NCBI GenBank assembly: GCA_964552655.1
Contig: CAZKHG010000014.1
Coordinates: forward strand, 8,191 to 72,190
DNA length: 64,000 nucleotides
Direction of reading: 5' to 3'
Origin: CAZKHG01 sp964552655
Lineage (GTDB): Bacteria > Bacteroidota > Bacteroidia > Bacteroidales > Tenuifilaceae
Position numbers and translations under genes: made by a program
Notes under the pieces: generated by a model
Told to the model about the DNA's origin: nothing
Databases searched by the model: none
What the model saw: only the letters and a program-made list of their open reading frames with translations
In this document: piece by piece, positions 53,728 to 63,283 of the stretch
How positions within the stretch are numbered: position 1 is the first letter of the stretch
How the letters are laid out: each line of letters begins with the position of its first letter

Positions 53728-54777
53728 TTACAATAATTGCATTTTATCCCGTTTTCTCTCCATATCAGCAATGAGTGTCATCTGGTTAGTCGCCCGTTGA
53801 ATGTTGTGCTCCGGGTTTTTTACCTTGTAGTAGGAATCCCCCCTTAAGTAATCCGCAAGAAAACGGATGCCCATGATGTAAGCCATAATCCTAGGCGCAA
53901 TAGGGAGATATTCCATTTCGGAGCTGGTGAGAATTTGCCTTGTTTCCTGAAGAAAACCGTTGGCAAACGATTTATAAAGATCAAGGTTAATTCCCACCAA
54001 TTCCAGGTTGGTTTCATCCTCAAGGGCTGTTGCTGCTATGGTTCTGATTGCATCACCAAAATCGTAATGCACAACCCCCGGCATAACCGTATCGAGATCA
54101 ATTACCGAAATGGCTTTGCCATTCTTATCAAATAAAACATTGTTGATCTTGGTGTCGTTATGAGTAATGCGTAAGGGAATCGCAGGTGTTCCGACCAGCC
54201 CGTCAAACTGTTCCATTTCATTGCTCCTTGAAACATAAAAATCAACAACAGGGTTGCATTTATGAAGCCGATTTACGCTGTCCTCAATAATAGCCTGATT
54301 AAGCTGGTGAATGCGGAGTTTTAAACTGTGAAACCCCGGGATAATCTCATGCAGCCTGGGTTCAGCCAAACTGGAAAGGGTTTTTATAAACCACCCGTAA
54401 GCCAAACCTGCCTGATAGGCAAAATAGGAATTGGGGGCCAGATCGTAGGATATTGAACCCTTGATGAATGTGAGCATTCGCCAGGTTTGTCCATCATTTG
54501 TGCGATACCAAAGTTTATTGTCAATCGTGGGTATCAGAGTCATAACCTTAAAATTTCCTTTAGCTGCAAGCAAGTGGTTAGTTGTCCGCAGAATGTTGTC
54601 GCTCAACTTTTCAATATCAGGAAAAACATTGATGTTAACCTTTTGCAAAACGTAAGCCGGTTTGGTGTTCCCGTTAATGCAAACACTATAGGTTTCATTG
54701 ATGTGCCCAGAACCAAATGGTCCAACATCTGTGACCCGCCCATTTACCTGAAATTTTGCTGCAATGTGTAAATTCAT
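53728..54777 (-). CDS. NahK-like phosphotransferase (APH fold)
   Basis: 349 aa. The start region GPFGSGHINETYSV and AYVLQKVNINVFPDIEKLSDNILRTT resemble N-acetylhexosamine 1-kinases (NahK). The catalytic loop is THNDTKINNVLFDKNG, followed by the metal-binding VIDLDTVMPG, as in the APH/choline-kinase superfamily. It could phosphorylate the anomeric hydroxyl of GlcNAc/GalNAc or a related sugar for salvage. Sugar specificity cannot be told from motifs. It is 15 bp upstream of nothing else in the leftward direction beyond a 90-bp gap, and it follows recX by 15 bp. Confidence 0.75.
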   Translation of the reverse strand: MNLHIAAKFQVNGRVTDVGPFGSGHINETYSVCINGNTKPAYVLQKVNINVFPDIEKLSDNILRTTNHLLAAKGNFKVMTLIPTIDNKLWYRTNDGQTWRMLTFIKGSISYDLAPNSYFAYQAGLAYGWFIKTLSSLAEPRLHEIIPGFHSLKLRIHQLNQAIIEDSVNRLHKCNPVVDFYVSRSNEMEQFDGLVGTPAIPLRITHNDTKINNVLFDKNGKAISVIDLDTVMPGVVHYDFGDAIRTIAATALEDETNLELVGINLDLYKSFANGFLQETRQILTSSEMEYLPIAPRIMAYIMGIRFLADYLRGDSYYKVKNPEHNIQRATNQMTLIADMERKRDKMQLL

Positions 54778-54792
54778 AATTGGATTCCTAAA

Positions 54793-55275
54793 TCATTCGT
54801 CTTTAAACATTTTTGAGACAACAGCCAGAACCTCTTCGTACTTATATCCTTTAGACAAGGCATACCTGATCAACTTTGATTTTAAATCATAAGGTGATTT
54901 TGATTTTATAGCCCCTGTTTTTTTCATCATCAGTTTTTTTAACGATTCCTCCTCAGTTTTCGGATCAAGCTGATTGAGGGCTTCATCAATAACTTTATCT
55001 GGAATTCCCTTAATTCTTAACGCTTGAATAATTTTAATGGTACCCCATTTATTAAACCGGCTTTTCTCCCTAACAAAGATTTCGGTGTAACGGGTATCAT
55101 CAACAAAGCCATCATTAACCAACTTCGCAATAATTTCTTCTGATTCAGTTTTAGATAACCCCCACTGGATTAATCTCAGGCGAACATCGGCAGTGCATTT
55201 TTCCTGTCGGGCACAAAGTGCCTGAATTCGTAGAACTATATTCTGAAAATCAGCCGGTTTACCTTTTTTCTCCAT
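54793..55275 (-). CDS. recX: Regulatory protein RecX
   Basis: 160 aa from ATG 55275 (MEKKGKPADF); a start 30 bases upstream is possible but overlaps prmC more. Three three-helix repeats are visible: CTADVRLRLIQWGLSKTESEEIIAKLVNDGFVDD, then RFNKWGTIKIIQALRIKGIPDKVI, then the C-terminal LIRYALSKGYKYEEVLAVV. RecX binds RecA filaments and limits recombination. It overlaps the prmC stop by 17 bp. recA is not nearby. Confidence 0.88.
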   Translation of the reverse strand: MEKKGKPADFQNIVLRIQALCARQEKCTADVRLRLIQWGLSKTESEEIIAKLVNDGFVDDTRYTEIFVREKSRFNKWGTIKIIQALRIKGIPDKVIDEALNQLDPKTEEESLKKLMMKKTGAIKSKSPYDLKSKLIRYALSKGYKYEEVLAVVSKMFKDE

Positions 55276-56128
55276 ATCGGGCGCTAATAATCCTATCCTT
55301 ACCATTGATATCCTTATAAATTCTTACCTCGACGAAATTATTTTCTTTAAAAATAGCAGATATTGGGCTACCAAAAGCTTCATTGATCTCACAAAATAAT
55401 CTACCTCCGGGCACTAACAGTTCGCCTGCTTTTTGAGAAATGGCAATGTAAAAAATAAAAGGATCCGTATCCTTAACAAATATGGCCTGATGCGGCTCAT
55501 AGTCAAGTACATTGGGCTGCATTAGCAATGATTCCGATTCCCTTACATACGGCGGATTAGATACAATTATATCAAAGGGAGCCGCAAGAACCTTTTCAGA
55601 AAGGTTCAAGATATCAGATTGAAAAAAATTAACGTTTACCCCGTTAAGGTGTGCGTTCTCATCGGCTAACGTTATGGCTTTTCCTGAAATATCCATACCG
55701 TAAACCTGAAAATCAGGATGATTCTTGGCAAGTGAAATGGCAATACACCCGCTACCTGTGCCAATATCCAGTATTTTTAATGGCTGATCGGGGGTTGATT
55801 TCAGCACCAGATCGACCAGCTCTTCTGTTTCCGGGCGAGGGATCAGAACATCGCGATTCACCTTAATGGTCAAACCAAAAAAATCTGTTTCGCCAAGTAT
55901 GTATTGAATCGGTGTCCCACTTTTGAGCTGCCCGATAATGTTGTAAATGATATCTAGTTCCGTTGATTTTATCCGATCCTCCCGGTTAATAAAAATCAGG
56001 TGATATGGAAGCTTTATCGTTTTCTCAAAGATTACCCGCTGCAATGCTTTAATTTCTTCATCGGGAAAATACCCGTAAAGCTCCTTTGCAATCATTGTGT
56101 GTACATCAATTACCCTGATATCGTCCAT
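55259..56128 (-). CDS. prmC: Release factor glutamine N5-methyltransferase
   Basis: 289 aa from ATG 56128 (MDDIRVIDVHTM), the family's normal length; the open frame extends 34 codons further upstream without conserved sequence. The SAM-binding motif DIGTGSGCIAISLAKNHP and the substrate loop VSNPPYVRESE are diagnostic. It methylates the glutamine of the GGQ motif in release factors such as the prfB product. It overlaps recX and is divergent from ribD across 143 bp. Confidence 0.94.
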   Translation of the reverse strand: MDDIRVIDVHTMIAKELYGYFPDEEIKALQRVIFEKTIKLPYHLIFINREDRIKSTELDIIYNIIGQLKSGTPIQYILGETDFFGLTIKVNRDVLIPRPETEELVDLVLKSTPDQPLKILDIGTGSGCIAISLAKNHPDFQVYGMDISGKAITLADENAHLNGVNVNFFQSDILNLSEKVLAAPFDIIVSNPPYVRESESLLMQPNVLDYEPHQAIFVKDTDPFIFYIAISQKAGELLVPGGRLFCEINEAFGSPISAIFKENNFVEVRIYKDINGKDRIISARYGEKR

Positions 56129-56271
56129 AAAACATCTATCTTTTGCAAAAATAGGTTTTATAATTTTTACCGGATAGCTAATTGAATGAAATTGATGCAA
56201 CTTAAATTGTTTCTTGGTACTGACAACCAAAATTTCTATCTTGCAGAGGCGGAATTTAACCGGTATTCGCT

Positions 56272-57375
56272 ATGGAGAATCACGAGGTTGATATATTTTA
56301 TATGAAACGATGCCTGGAGCTGGCTCTGAACGGTCAGGGCAGCGTTGCGCCCAACCCAATGGTAGGCGCGGTGATTGTATATAATAACAAAATTATTGGT
56401 GAGGGCTATCACATTAAATATGGTGAAGCGCATGCCGAGATTAATGCAATCAACTCTGTAAAAGATAAATCTTTGCTGAAAGAATCAACTTTATACCTTT
56501 CCCTTGAGCCCTGTTCTCATTTTGGGAAAACGCCACCATGTACTGACAGAATCATTGAATGTGGGATACCCCGGATAGTTGTTGCCACAAAGGATATCAA
56601 CCCAAAAGTATCGGGCAGGGGGATCGACACCCTGAGAAAAGAGGGACGTAAGGTTGATGTGGGTATCCTTGAGAACGAGGCGCTTGAACAGAATCGTCGC
56701 TTTTTCACCTATCACGCAAAAAAGAGGCCTTATATAATTCTAAAATGGGCGCAAACGTTGGATGGGTTTATTGATACCATTCGCAAACCCACCGATCCCA
56801 TTGCCCCGGTATGGATAACCAACGAAATGGCCCGTTCGTTGGTACACCGTTGGCGAAGCGAAGAGCAGGCTTTAATGATTGGAACCAATACCGTAGAAAA
56901 GGACAACCCAATGCTTACCGTTCGCAACTGGGGGGGAAGGACTCCCCTCAGGGTGATCGTTGATCGAAAACTCAGGCTTCCCATCAATATGAATGTTTTT
57001 GATGGGAATTACCCCACGTTGCTTTGTATTGGGAACAACACCAGTGCATCGGCCAGAAAACCTGAGTTTGTTACAATTCCCAACCTCGAAATGGTTACAA
57101 TAGATTTTGCCAAGGGCATGGAAACCCAACTCCTGAAAGAGTTTTATGATCGTCAGATCATTTCGGTGATGATTGAGGGGGGGGCTAAACTTATCAACAG
57201 TTTCCTTGAAAAAAGTCTCTGGGATGAGGCCAGGGTATTTATCGGGAACCGGTTTTTCTACAATGGTGTTAAAGGACCAAATTTTAGTGGTACTGCTGTA
57301 TCGTACAACGAAATAGGCGATAGTAAACTATTTATTTATAAAAATCAGGGTGAGCCAACACCACCTAACAGCTAG
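56272..57375 (+). CDS. ribD: Bifunctional riboflavin deaminase/reductase RibD
   Basis: 367 aa. The deaminase zinc site is HAE at 54-56 with C81 and C90 (EPCSHFGKTPPC). The reductase half starts near residue 155 (RPYIILKWAQTLDGFI) and includes the NADPH-binding IEGGAKLINSFL region. It converts the first pyrimidine intermediate of riboflavin synthesis in two steps. It is monocistronic; no other rib genes lie beside it. Confidence 0.95.
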   Translation: MENHEVDIFYMKRCLELALNGQGSVAPNPMVGAVIVYNNKIIGEGYHIKYGEAHAEINAINSVKDKSLLKESTLYLSLEPCSHFGKTPPCTDRIIECGIPRIVVATKDINPKVSGRGIDTLRKEGRKVDVGILENEALEQNRRFFTYHAKKRPYIILKWAQTLDGFIDTIRKPTDPIAPVWITNEMARSLVHRWRSEEQALMIGTNTVEKDNPMLTVRNWGGRTPLRVIVDRKLRLPINMNVFDGNYPTLLCIGNNTSASARKPEFVTIPNLEMVTIDFAKGMETQLLKEFYDRQIISVMIEGGAKLINSFLEKSLWDEARVFIGNRFFYNGVKGPNFSGTAVSYNEIGDSKLFIYKNQGEPTPPNS

Positions 57376-57391
57376 AATATGTATAATGATT

Positions 57392-57724
57392 TTAACCTAG
57401 AATCCTGAACTGATTTGTCCCCTCAATCCTCTCCAGCTCGGTCCCTTTTTTGGATTTCAGGTATGGTATTATCGTCGGATCGCAATTGGCGATATAGTTT
57501 AAATCGAACATCATGAAATGGTACTCATTTTCAACATACTCGTCAGTTTCAGTCCCCGAATAGAATCGCCAGCCGGTGTCATCCTCATCTTCGGGTGTTT
57601 CCCGGTGCATATAACCAACGGGCAACCCATCAACAGTGATCATATCTGATGCATAGCAGTACCCTTTATGCTCAATTAAATCCTTTATCTGATCTGGTTT
57701 GATCTTATAATTGTTGTAATTCAT
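57392..57724 (-). CDS. DUF2185 (Imm33-like) protein
   Basis: 110 aa. It shows the DUF2185 pattern: CYASDMITVDGLPVGYMHRE, then GWRFYSGTETDEYVENEYHF, and a C-terminal YLKSKKGTELERI. Many members are annotated as immunity proteins, but no toxin gene lies next to it, and solitary copies are common in Bacteroidota. Convergent with ribD (16-bp gap). Confidence 0.75.
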   Translation of the reverse strand: MNYNNYKIKPDQIKDLIEHKGYCYASDMITVDGLPVGYMHRETPEDEDDTGWRFYSGTETDEYVENEYHFMMFDLNYIANCDPTIIPYLKSKKGTELERIEGTNQFRILG

Positions 57725-57767
57725 GTTTACAAGTCTAAATAAGCTTGGTATCTCACTAATATAAAAT

Positions 57768-58409
57768 TTATATTAAAAACATCAACGAAAAGAAATGACA
57801 AACCGAACCCCCAATGATAAACAGGTGGAACAACCCATGACCGTAAGGAATTTTTTCGACCAGGTAGAATGTTACGCTAAACGAATAGGATAGACATCCG
57901 GCCAAAAGAAACCACAATGAAATATTCGGAAGGTTATGAATAATAGGATATACAGCAATTATTCCAAGCCACCCCATAGCAATGTAAAGCCATGCGGAAA
58001 GGCTTCGCCATTTCTTGGAGTAAAACCATATTTTAAAAACGATCCCGGCAATAGCCATAGCCCAAACCAATCCAAAAATTACCCAGCCAAAAGCTCCTTT
58101 TATTCCAACCAGAGAAAAAGGGGTGTACGTTGCTGCAATCAGAACATAAATTGATGAATGATCGAACTTGTTAAGATGATATTTCTTCCTTGGGTTCTTT
58201 GCCCCATGAAAAATGGTAGATGCGGAGTAAAGAACTATCATTCCTGCTCCAAAAATGCTATAAGAAACAATATGCCAAACAGTTCCATACAAAGAAGCCC
58301 AGATTATTAGCAGCACGGTTCCGGCAATTGCCAGCACTACGCCAACCCCATGGGAGGTACTATTGACTATCTCCTCGCTTTTCTTCCTCTTTTTTGATTT
58401 TGTATGCAT
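57768..58409 (-). CDS. Hemolysin III / TrhA-type membrane protein
   Basis: 213 aa with seven membrane segments. Conserved metal-ligand-type residues of the PAQR/hemolysin III group are present: STSHGVGVVLA, HLNKFDHSSIYVLIAATYTPF, and the C-terminal GHGLFHLFIIGGSVCHFFS. Bacterial members (TrhA) have been linked to membrane fluidity or lipid homeostasis; the haemolysin name is historical. Monocistronic, divergent from the FtsX-type permease. Confidence 0.9.
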   Translation of the reverse strand: MHTKSKKRKKSEEIVNSTSHGVGVVLAIAGTVLLIIWASLYGTVWHIVSYSIFGAGMIVLYSASTIFHGAKNPRKKYHLNKFDHSSIYVLIAATYTPFSLVGIKGAFGWVIFGLVWAMAIAGIVFKIWFYSKKWRSLSAWLYIAMGWLGIIAVYPIIHNLPNISLWFLLAGCLSYSFSVTFYLVEKIPYGHGLFHLFIIGGSVCHFFSLMFLI

Positions 58410-58647
58410 CGGTTGATCCTTTTTGGTAAAGATAAGGGAATTAGGGCTATTTTTAAAAATAGAGAGGAAGAATTCAGCAAACAGGATTAAGATATTAAGG
58501 TTATTTTCGTTATAAAGTGTTAATCAATCGGGGTATTCTTCAACTTCTGAATACTGATTTCTGGCTTCTGAATTCTTTTTTACCTAATTTGTAACACTTT
58601 TCAAAATTTAGTCGTCTTATCGATTATTAATTATTATATAAAAAATT

Positions 58648-61068
58648 ATGCTAAAAAGAGTTTTCCTTCATAGCCTTAGGGCTTTAAACCGACAAAAAGG
58701 GTATGTTTTGTTAAATATTATGGGCTTATCAATCGGGATAGCCTGTAGTTTACTGATTATACTCTTCATAACCAATGAGCTGAGCTATGACAAGTTTATC
58801 AACCAAAAGGAAAGGATTTACCGAATAATCCTGAACGGTAAAATTGGCGAGCAGGAGCTGAATGTTTCAAGTACAGCTTCTCCCATTGGACCAGCTGTGT
58901 TACAGGAATTTCCCGAAGTTGAAAATTTTACCCGCATTAATACATGGGGAGAAACCATCATAAAAAACAACGATATCAGCTATTCCTTAAACGATTTCAT
59001 GGAGGCTGATTCAACTTTTTTTCAGATATTTGATTTCCCTCTGCTTAACGGCAATACCAAGACAGTTCTAAACGCTAAACACAAGGTGGTTCTATCGGAA
59101 TCCACAGCAAAAAAAATTTTTGGAAACGAAAACCCGGTTGATAAAACACTAAAAGTAGGCAACGATAGTATCCCTTACCGAGTTACCGGAGTTTTTAAGG
59201 ACATCCCCACAAACTGTAGCTTCCGGATCAGTGCCATAGGCTCGTTTGTCACTAACAACAGGGCTAACGATAACCAGTGGTTATCAAACAGTTTTGAAAC
59301 CTTTCTGCTTCTCAAACCAAACACCAAGCAACAGGATGTTGAGGCCAGGTTCCCAGAGCTCATCAAAAAGCATATCGGTCCTGATGTTCAAAAATTTTTA
59401 GGAATTACCCTTGAAGATTTCTTATCAAAGGGGAATAAATATAACTTTTATCTCCAACCGGTTTCAAAAATTCACCTCAGCCCTGAAATAATTCATGAGC
59501 TGAAACCCTCAAGCGACCCCAAGTACATCCTGATTTTTGGAATTGTGGCTATCCTGATAATTGTTATTGCAGCAATCAATTTTATGAACCTGTCAACAGC
59601 TCAATCGTTCAGAAGGGCAAAAGAGGTTGGCATTAAAAAGGTGAGCGGTTCCTCAAGGATTATGCTGATTTATCAGTTTCTGGCTGAATCGATCCTGCTA
59701 TCGTTTGCATCGCTTTTAATCGCATTAATTATTGTTGAGCTTGCACTTCCATATTTTAACAACCTCCTGCAAACCAGGTTGTTTATTGATTACCTGGGTA
59801 ATTGGTACACCATTCCCTTACTTCTGCTGCTGGCATTGATAGTTGGCATTTTCTCGGGCAGCTACCCTGCATTCATCCTATCGTCATTTAGCCCGTATTC
59901 AGTTTTAAAGGGAAAGGTTAAGGAGGGCATGAAAAGAGGCGTTCTCAGGAGTACCCTTGTGGTACTGCAATTCTCTATATCCATTATTCTGATTGTTGGA
60001 ACAACAATTATGTTCCGGCAGATCAACTACATGCTTAACAAGGATCTTGGTTTTAACAAGGAGAATCTGATTATTATAAGTCGCGCCAGCGCTTTACGAG
60101 GTAGTGTTCATGCTTTTAAGGAGGCATTAAGCAAAATTCCTGGCGTTGAAAAAGTATCAGCGTCAACTGCTGCTCCATCCCATACAAACAACAATAACGG
60201 CTACATGATGGAAGGCAGAAGTAAAGAAACATTCCTGCTCGAAACTAACTGGGTGGATTACGATTACCTGGAAACCTACCAGCTTAAACTTGATACCGGA
60301 AGATTTTTCAGCGAGGCCTTCCCTACCGATAAAGAGGCTTGTTTAATAACCCAAACCGCTGTCAAACAATTCAACCTCACATCTCCGCTGACCACCCGTT
60401 TTATCACAAGCGATGATAACAACAAAATCATATATATCCCGGTTATTGGTGTAGTTAAAGACTACCATGTAAGATCGTTGCAATACGAGGTATCGCCGGG
60501 CATTTTACGGTTTAAAACCGATGATATCCGGTGGGGTTACTTCAACGTCCGGATTAATTCTGCTAAACCCTCGGAAACCATAAATGCCATTGAGAGTGTT
60601 TGGAAAGAGTTTACATCGAACGATCCGTTGCAATACTCCTTCCTCGATCAGGACTTTGAAAGGTTATATAAGGAAGAACGGCAAAATTCCAGGCTTTCCA
60701 TACTCTTTGCCATCCTTGCTATTATAATTGCTTCGCTAGGGCTGTTTGGGTTAACATCCTTTACCATAGAGCAACGGGTAAAAGAGATTGGCGTTCGGAA
60801 AGCCATGGGCGCATCGGTTACTAGTATCTTTTTGTTGATTTCCAAAGAGATAATAATTCTCGTATCTCTATCGGCGGTGATTGCATGGCCTGTAATCTAT
60901 TTTGTTGCTAAAAGCTGGCTTCAGAACTACTATTACAGGATTTCCCTTGGAGTTTCCGACTTTGTTCTTGGTTTTGTAATTGCCATTGTAATCGCGCTGA
61001 TTACAATCAGCTACAGAACAATCAAAACAGCAAGGTTAAACCCAACTGTATCATTAAGGTACGAGTAA
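58648..61068 (+). CDS. FtsX/MacB-type ABC transporter permease (second copy in window)
   Basis: 806 aa. The architecture is the same as the permease at 3004: one N-terminal membrane segment (after RALNRQKGYVLLNIMGLSIGI), extracytoplasmic MacB-PCD-like domain, three membrane segments with the cytoplasmic motif RRAKEVGIKKVSGS, a second extracytoplasmic domain, and three C-terminal segments with QRVKEIGVRKAMGASV. No ATPase gene is adjacent. No BlaI-type box precedes it, so it is regulated differently from its paralogue. The substrate is unknown. Confidence 0.88.
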   Translation: MLKRVFLHSLRALNRQKGYVLLNIMGLSIGIACSLLIILFITNELSYDKFINQKERIYRIILNGKIGEQELNVSSTASPIGPAVLQEFPEVENFTRINTWGETIIKNNDISYSLNDFMEADSTFFQIFDFPLLNGNTKTVLNAKHKVVLSESTAKKIFGNENPVDKTLKVGNDSIPYRVTGVFKDIPTNCSFRISAIGSFVTNNRANDNQWLSNSFETFLLLKPNTKQQDVEARFPELIKKHIGPDVQKFLGITLEDFLSKGNKYNFYLQPVSKIHLSPEIIHELKPSSDPKYILIFGIVAILIIVIAAINFMNLSTAQSFRRAKEVGIKKVSGSSRIMLIYQFLAESILLSFASLLIALIIVELALPYFNNLLQTRLFIDYLGNWYTIPLLLLLALIVGIFSGSYPAFILSSFSPYSVLKGKVKEGMKRGVLRSTLVVLQFSISIILIVGTTIMFRQINYMLNKDLGFNKENLIIISRASALRGSVHAFKEALSKIPGVEKVSASTAAPSHTNNNNGYMMEGRSKETFLLETNWVDYDYLETYQLKLDTGRFFSEAFPTDKEACLITQTAVKQFNLTSPLTTRFITSDDNNKIIYIPVIGVVKDYHVRSLQYEVSPGILRFKTDDIRWGYFNVRINSAKPSETINAIESVWKEFTSNDPLQYSFLDQDFERLYKEERQNSRLSILFAILAIIIASLGLFGLTSFTIEQRVKEIGVRKAMGASVTSIFLLISKEIIILVSLSAVIAWPVIYFVAKSWLQNYYYRISLGVSDFVLGFVIAIVIALITISYRTIKTARLNPTVSLRYE

Positions 61069-61113
61069 ATGCTTATATTTTTTTAGGTAGTAATATCAAA
61101 ATCAACCAATTGA

Positions 61114-61371
61114 TTATTTATTGTTGTACTTAATTTTAAGGAATAGCATTACAATAGAAAGTGATACAACTATGATGTTGGTAAAGATCAGTGAAAAACT
61201 ACCTATCAGTAAACCATAAATCAGCCAAAGGGAAGTGCTCACGGCTGCAATGATAAACATCAGCAGTGAAATATCTTTGGATGACTTGGATTTATAGGTC
61301 TTGATTACCTGAGGCAGAAAAGTGGTGCAAGACAGCACCCCGGCGGCTATTCCAACAATTTCAACATTCAT
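61114..61371 (-). CDS. SemiSWEET-type sugar transporter
   Basis: 85 aa with three membrane helices and the PQ-loop motif in LSCTTFLPQVIKTYKSKSS, followed by SLLMFIIAAVSTSLWLIYGLL. SemiSWEETs are the half-size relatives of eukaryotic SWEETs and dimerise to pass mono- or disaccharides across the cytoplasmic membrane. Monocistronic and divergent from the serine hydrolase gene. Confidence 0.9.
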   Translation of the reverse strand: MNVEIVGIAAGVLSCTTFLPQVIKTYKSKSSKDISLLMFIIAAVSTSLWLIYGLLIGSFSLIFTNIIVVSLSIVMLFLKIKYNNK

Positions 61372-61473
61372 ATTCTATCGTTTCAAAAGTTTTTTTGCTT
61401 TCAAAGATAAGCGTTGTTTTGCTTCAGGTTATTTTTTTGTCTTATCTTTATTTCCCCGAAAAACATATACCCT

Positions 61474-63048
61474 ATGAAAAAGATCATACTGCCATTTCGT
61501 TTGTTTACGAAAACATTAATCCTGGTAATATTTTCCCTCACCTGTGTATTTAGCAGTTACAGTTTTGGTCAGAACCTTACCAAAAATCAGCAAAAAAATC
61601 TTGATGAGTACTACTCCAAAGCAATCAACGACTGGCATGTCCCGGGAATGGCCATAGCCATAGTAAGAAATGATTCGGTGGTTTTTATGAAAGGGTTTGG
61701 TGTAAGAGAAGTGGGAAAGCCTGAAAAAATTGACCCCAACACAATCTTTGCCATAGCATCAAACACAAAGGCATTCACCTCTGCAGCACTGGCCATACTT
61801 GTGGATGATGGGAAGCTGAACTGGGATGATAAAGTGATAAACTTCCTGCCCTGGTTTCAGATGTATGATCCATATGTAACCTATAACATGACCGTTCGCG
61901 ACTTGCTTTGCCATAGAAGTGGATTAGCCACCTTCAGCGGAGATTTGCTTTGGTATGCAACAAATTATTCCAGGGAAGAGGTTATTAAAAGGGCCCGGTT
62001 TTTAAAACCCGTTTACGGCTTTAGGGAGCGTTATGGCTATTCCAACATTATGTTTTTAGCAGCGGGCGAAGTAGTTCATTCAATCAGCGGTGAATCATGG
62101 GATGATTTTGTTGGCAAGAAGATTTTCAAACCACTGGGAATGACCAGAACTTATACATCCATTAAACCTTTAGAAAATCTGGAAAATGTGGCCAAGTGCC
62201 ATACAGAGGTTGACGGGAAGGTGATTGCAATACCTTACCTCAGCTGGGATAATATTGCCCCTGCCGGGGCAATAAACTCCTGTGTTGCGGATCTGGCAAA
62301 ATGGGTAAAATTACAGCTGAATTACGGGAAGAAAGGATCTGTTCAGATTTTCTCCGAGAAACGCAGCCGTGAAATGTGGTCGCCCAATATCACCCAAAAT
62401 GTATCTGCATATTCAGAAAAAATGTTCCCTTCAATCCACTTTAAAGGGTATGCGATGGGATGGGGTGTGAACGATTACCTGGGAAGAAAGATTGTTTCCC
62501 ACAGCGGAGGATACGATGGGATGTTATCTTATACCTGTCTGATTCCGGAGGAGAAAACAGGATTTGTTATACTCACCAATTGCAACAACCCGGTTTATAA
62601 CCCGCTGGTTTATAAAACATTGGATATTCTGCTGGGAGGTAAGGAAACCGATTGGAGCCAAATAATGCTTGAGAATATGAAAAAACAGGAAACAGCCGCT
62701 AAAAGGCAGCTGGAGGAAGAAGAGAATAGCAGAGCAAAAGATACAAAACCAACGTTAGACCTTAAAGAATATTCCGGGATATACGGTGGGGAGCTTTACG
62801 GGAATGCAAAAATTTCAGTTGAAAATGGTGAGCTCAAGCTCGTTTTTGCTCCCGCACCAATGTTTAATGCCATTCTAAAACATTGGCAATATGATACTTT
62901 CACTATTCGATTTGACGAGTTCCCATCACTCCCCAAAGGCAAGGTTAACTTTATAATAAATGCCGATGGCAAAGTGGAGGAAATGCGAATAGATGTTCCC
63001 AATCCCGATTTTGATTTTACCGAGCTGAAATTTAGTAAGTTTGAGTAA
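61474..63048 (+). CDS. Exported beta-lactamase-fold serine hydrolase with DUF3471 domain
   Basis: 524 aa from ATG 61474; an upstream in-frame start would add 20 residues before the signal peptide. The signal segment (about 8-31) precedes a class C-like domain with SNTK (S96-K99), YSN (189-191) and HSGGYDG for the third motif. The C-terminal domain (from about 420) looks like DUF3471. Members hydrolyse peptidoglycan-type amides, esters or D-amino peptides; beta-lactam hydrolysis is not implied. It has its own start region, divergent from the SemiSWEET gene. Confidence 0.9.
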   Translation: MKKIILPFRLFTKTLILVIFSLTCVFSSYSFGQNLTKNQQKNLDEYYSKAINDWHVPGMAIAIVRNDSVVFMKGFGVREVGKPEKIDPNTIFAIASNTKAFTSAALAILVDDGKLNWDDKVINFLPWFQMYDPYVTYNMTVRDLLCHRSGLATFSGDLLWYATNYSREEVIKRARFLKPVYGFRERYGYSNIMFLAAGEVVHSISGESWDDFVGKKIFKPLGMTRTYTSIKPLENLENVAKCHTEVDGKVIAIPYLSWDNIAPAGAINSCVADLAKWVKLQLNYGKKGSVQIFSEKRSREMWSPNITQNVSAYSEKMFPSIHFKGYAMGWGVNDYLGRKIVSHSGGYDGMLSYTCLIPEEKTGFVILTNCNNPVYNPLVYKTLDILLGGKETDWSQIMLENMKKQETAAKRQLEEEENSRAKDTKPTLDLKEYSGIYGGELYGNAKISVENGELKLVFAPAPMFNAILKHWQYDTFTIRFDEFPSLPKGKVNFIINADGKVEEMRIDVPNPDFDFTELKFSKFE

Positions 63049-63283
63049 TCACAGGTCTTTGTATATAATATTTTTTCTATTATTTCAATAGAGAAATAAA
63101 CACCAAAAAAAAGAATCATTTGCCCATTTTTTCTACAAATAATGAGCTACATACCATTTTTACCTGAATTTAGGTAATATAATTGATATTTTTTCGGTTT
63201 GTTAATAGCCTGTTAATAAACTTTTTAGCATCGAATAGTAATTCGCCTTAATTTACCCTGATCAAACCCTAAAACAATTTATC

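Noticed and set aside
57392..57724. DUF2185 as part of a toxin-immunity pair
   Set aside because: No toxin-like gene, secretion signal or repeat region is adjacent; ribD and hemolysin III flank it.
61474..63048. Beta-lactamase
   Set aside because: Catalytic motifs are shared, but the extra C-terminal domain and overall sequence fit a general serine hydrolase.
63061..63110. AT-rich inverted sequence after the serine hydrolase gene
   Set aside because: Stem is short and AT-only, with no T tract in the right place.
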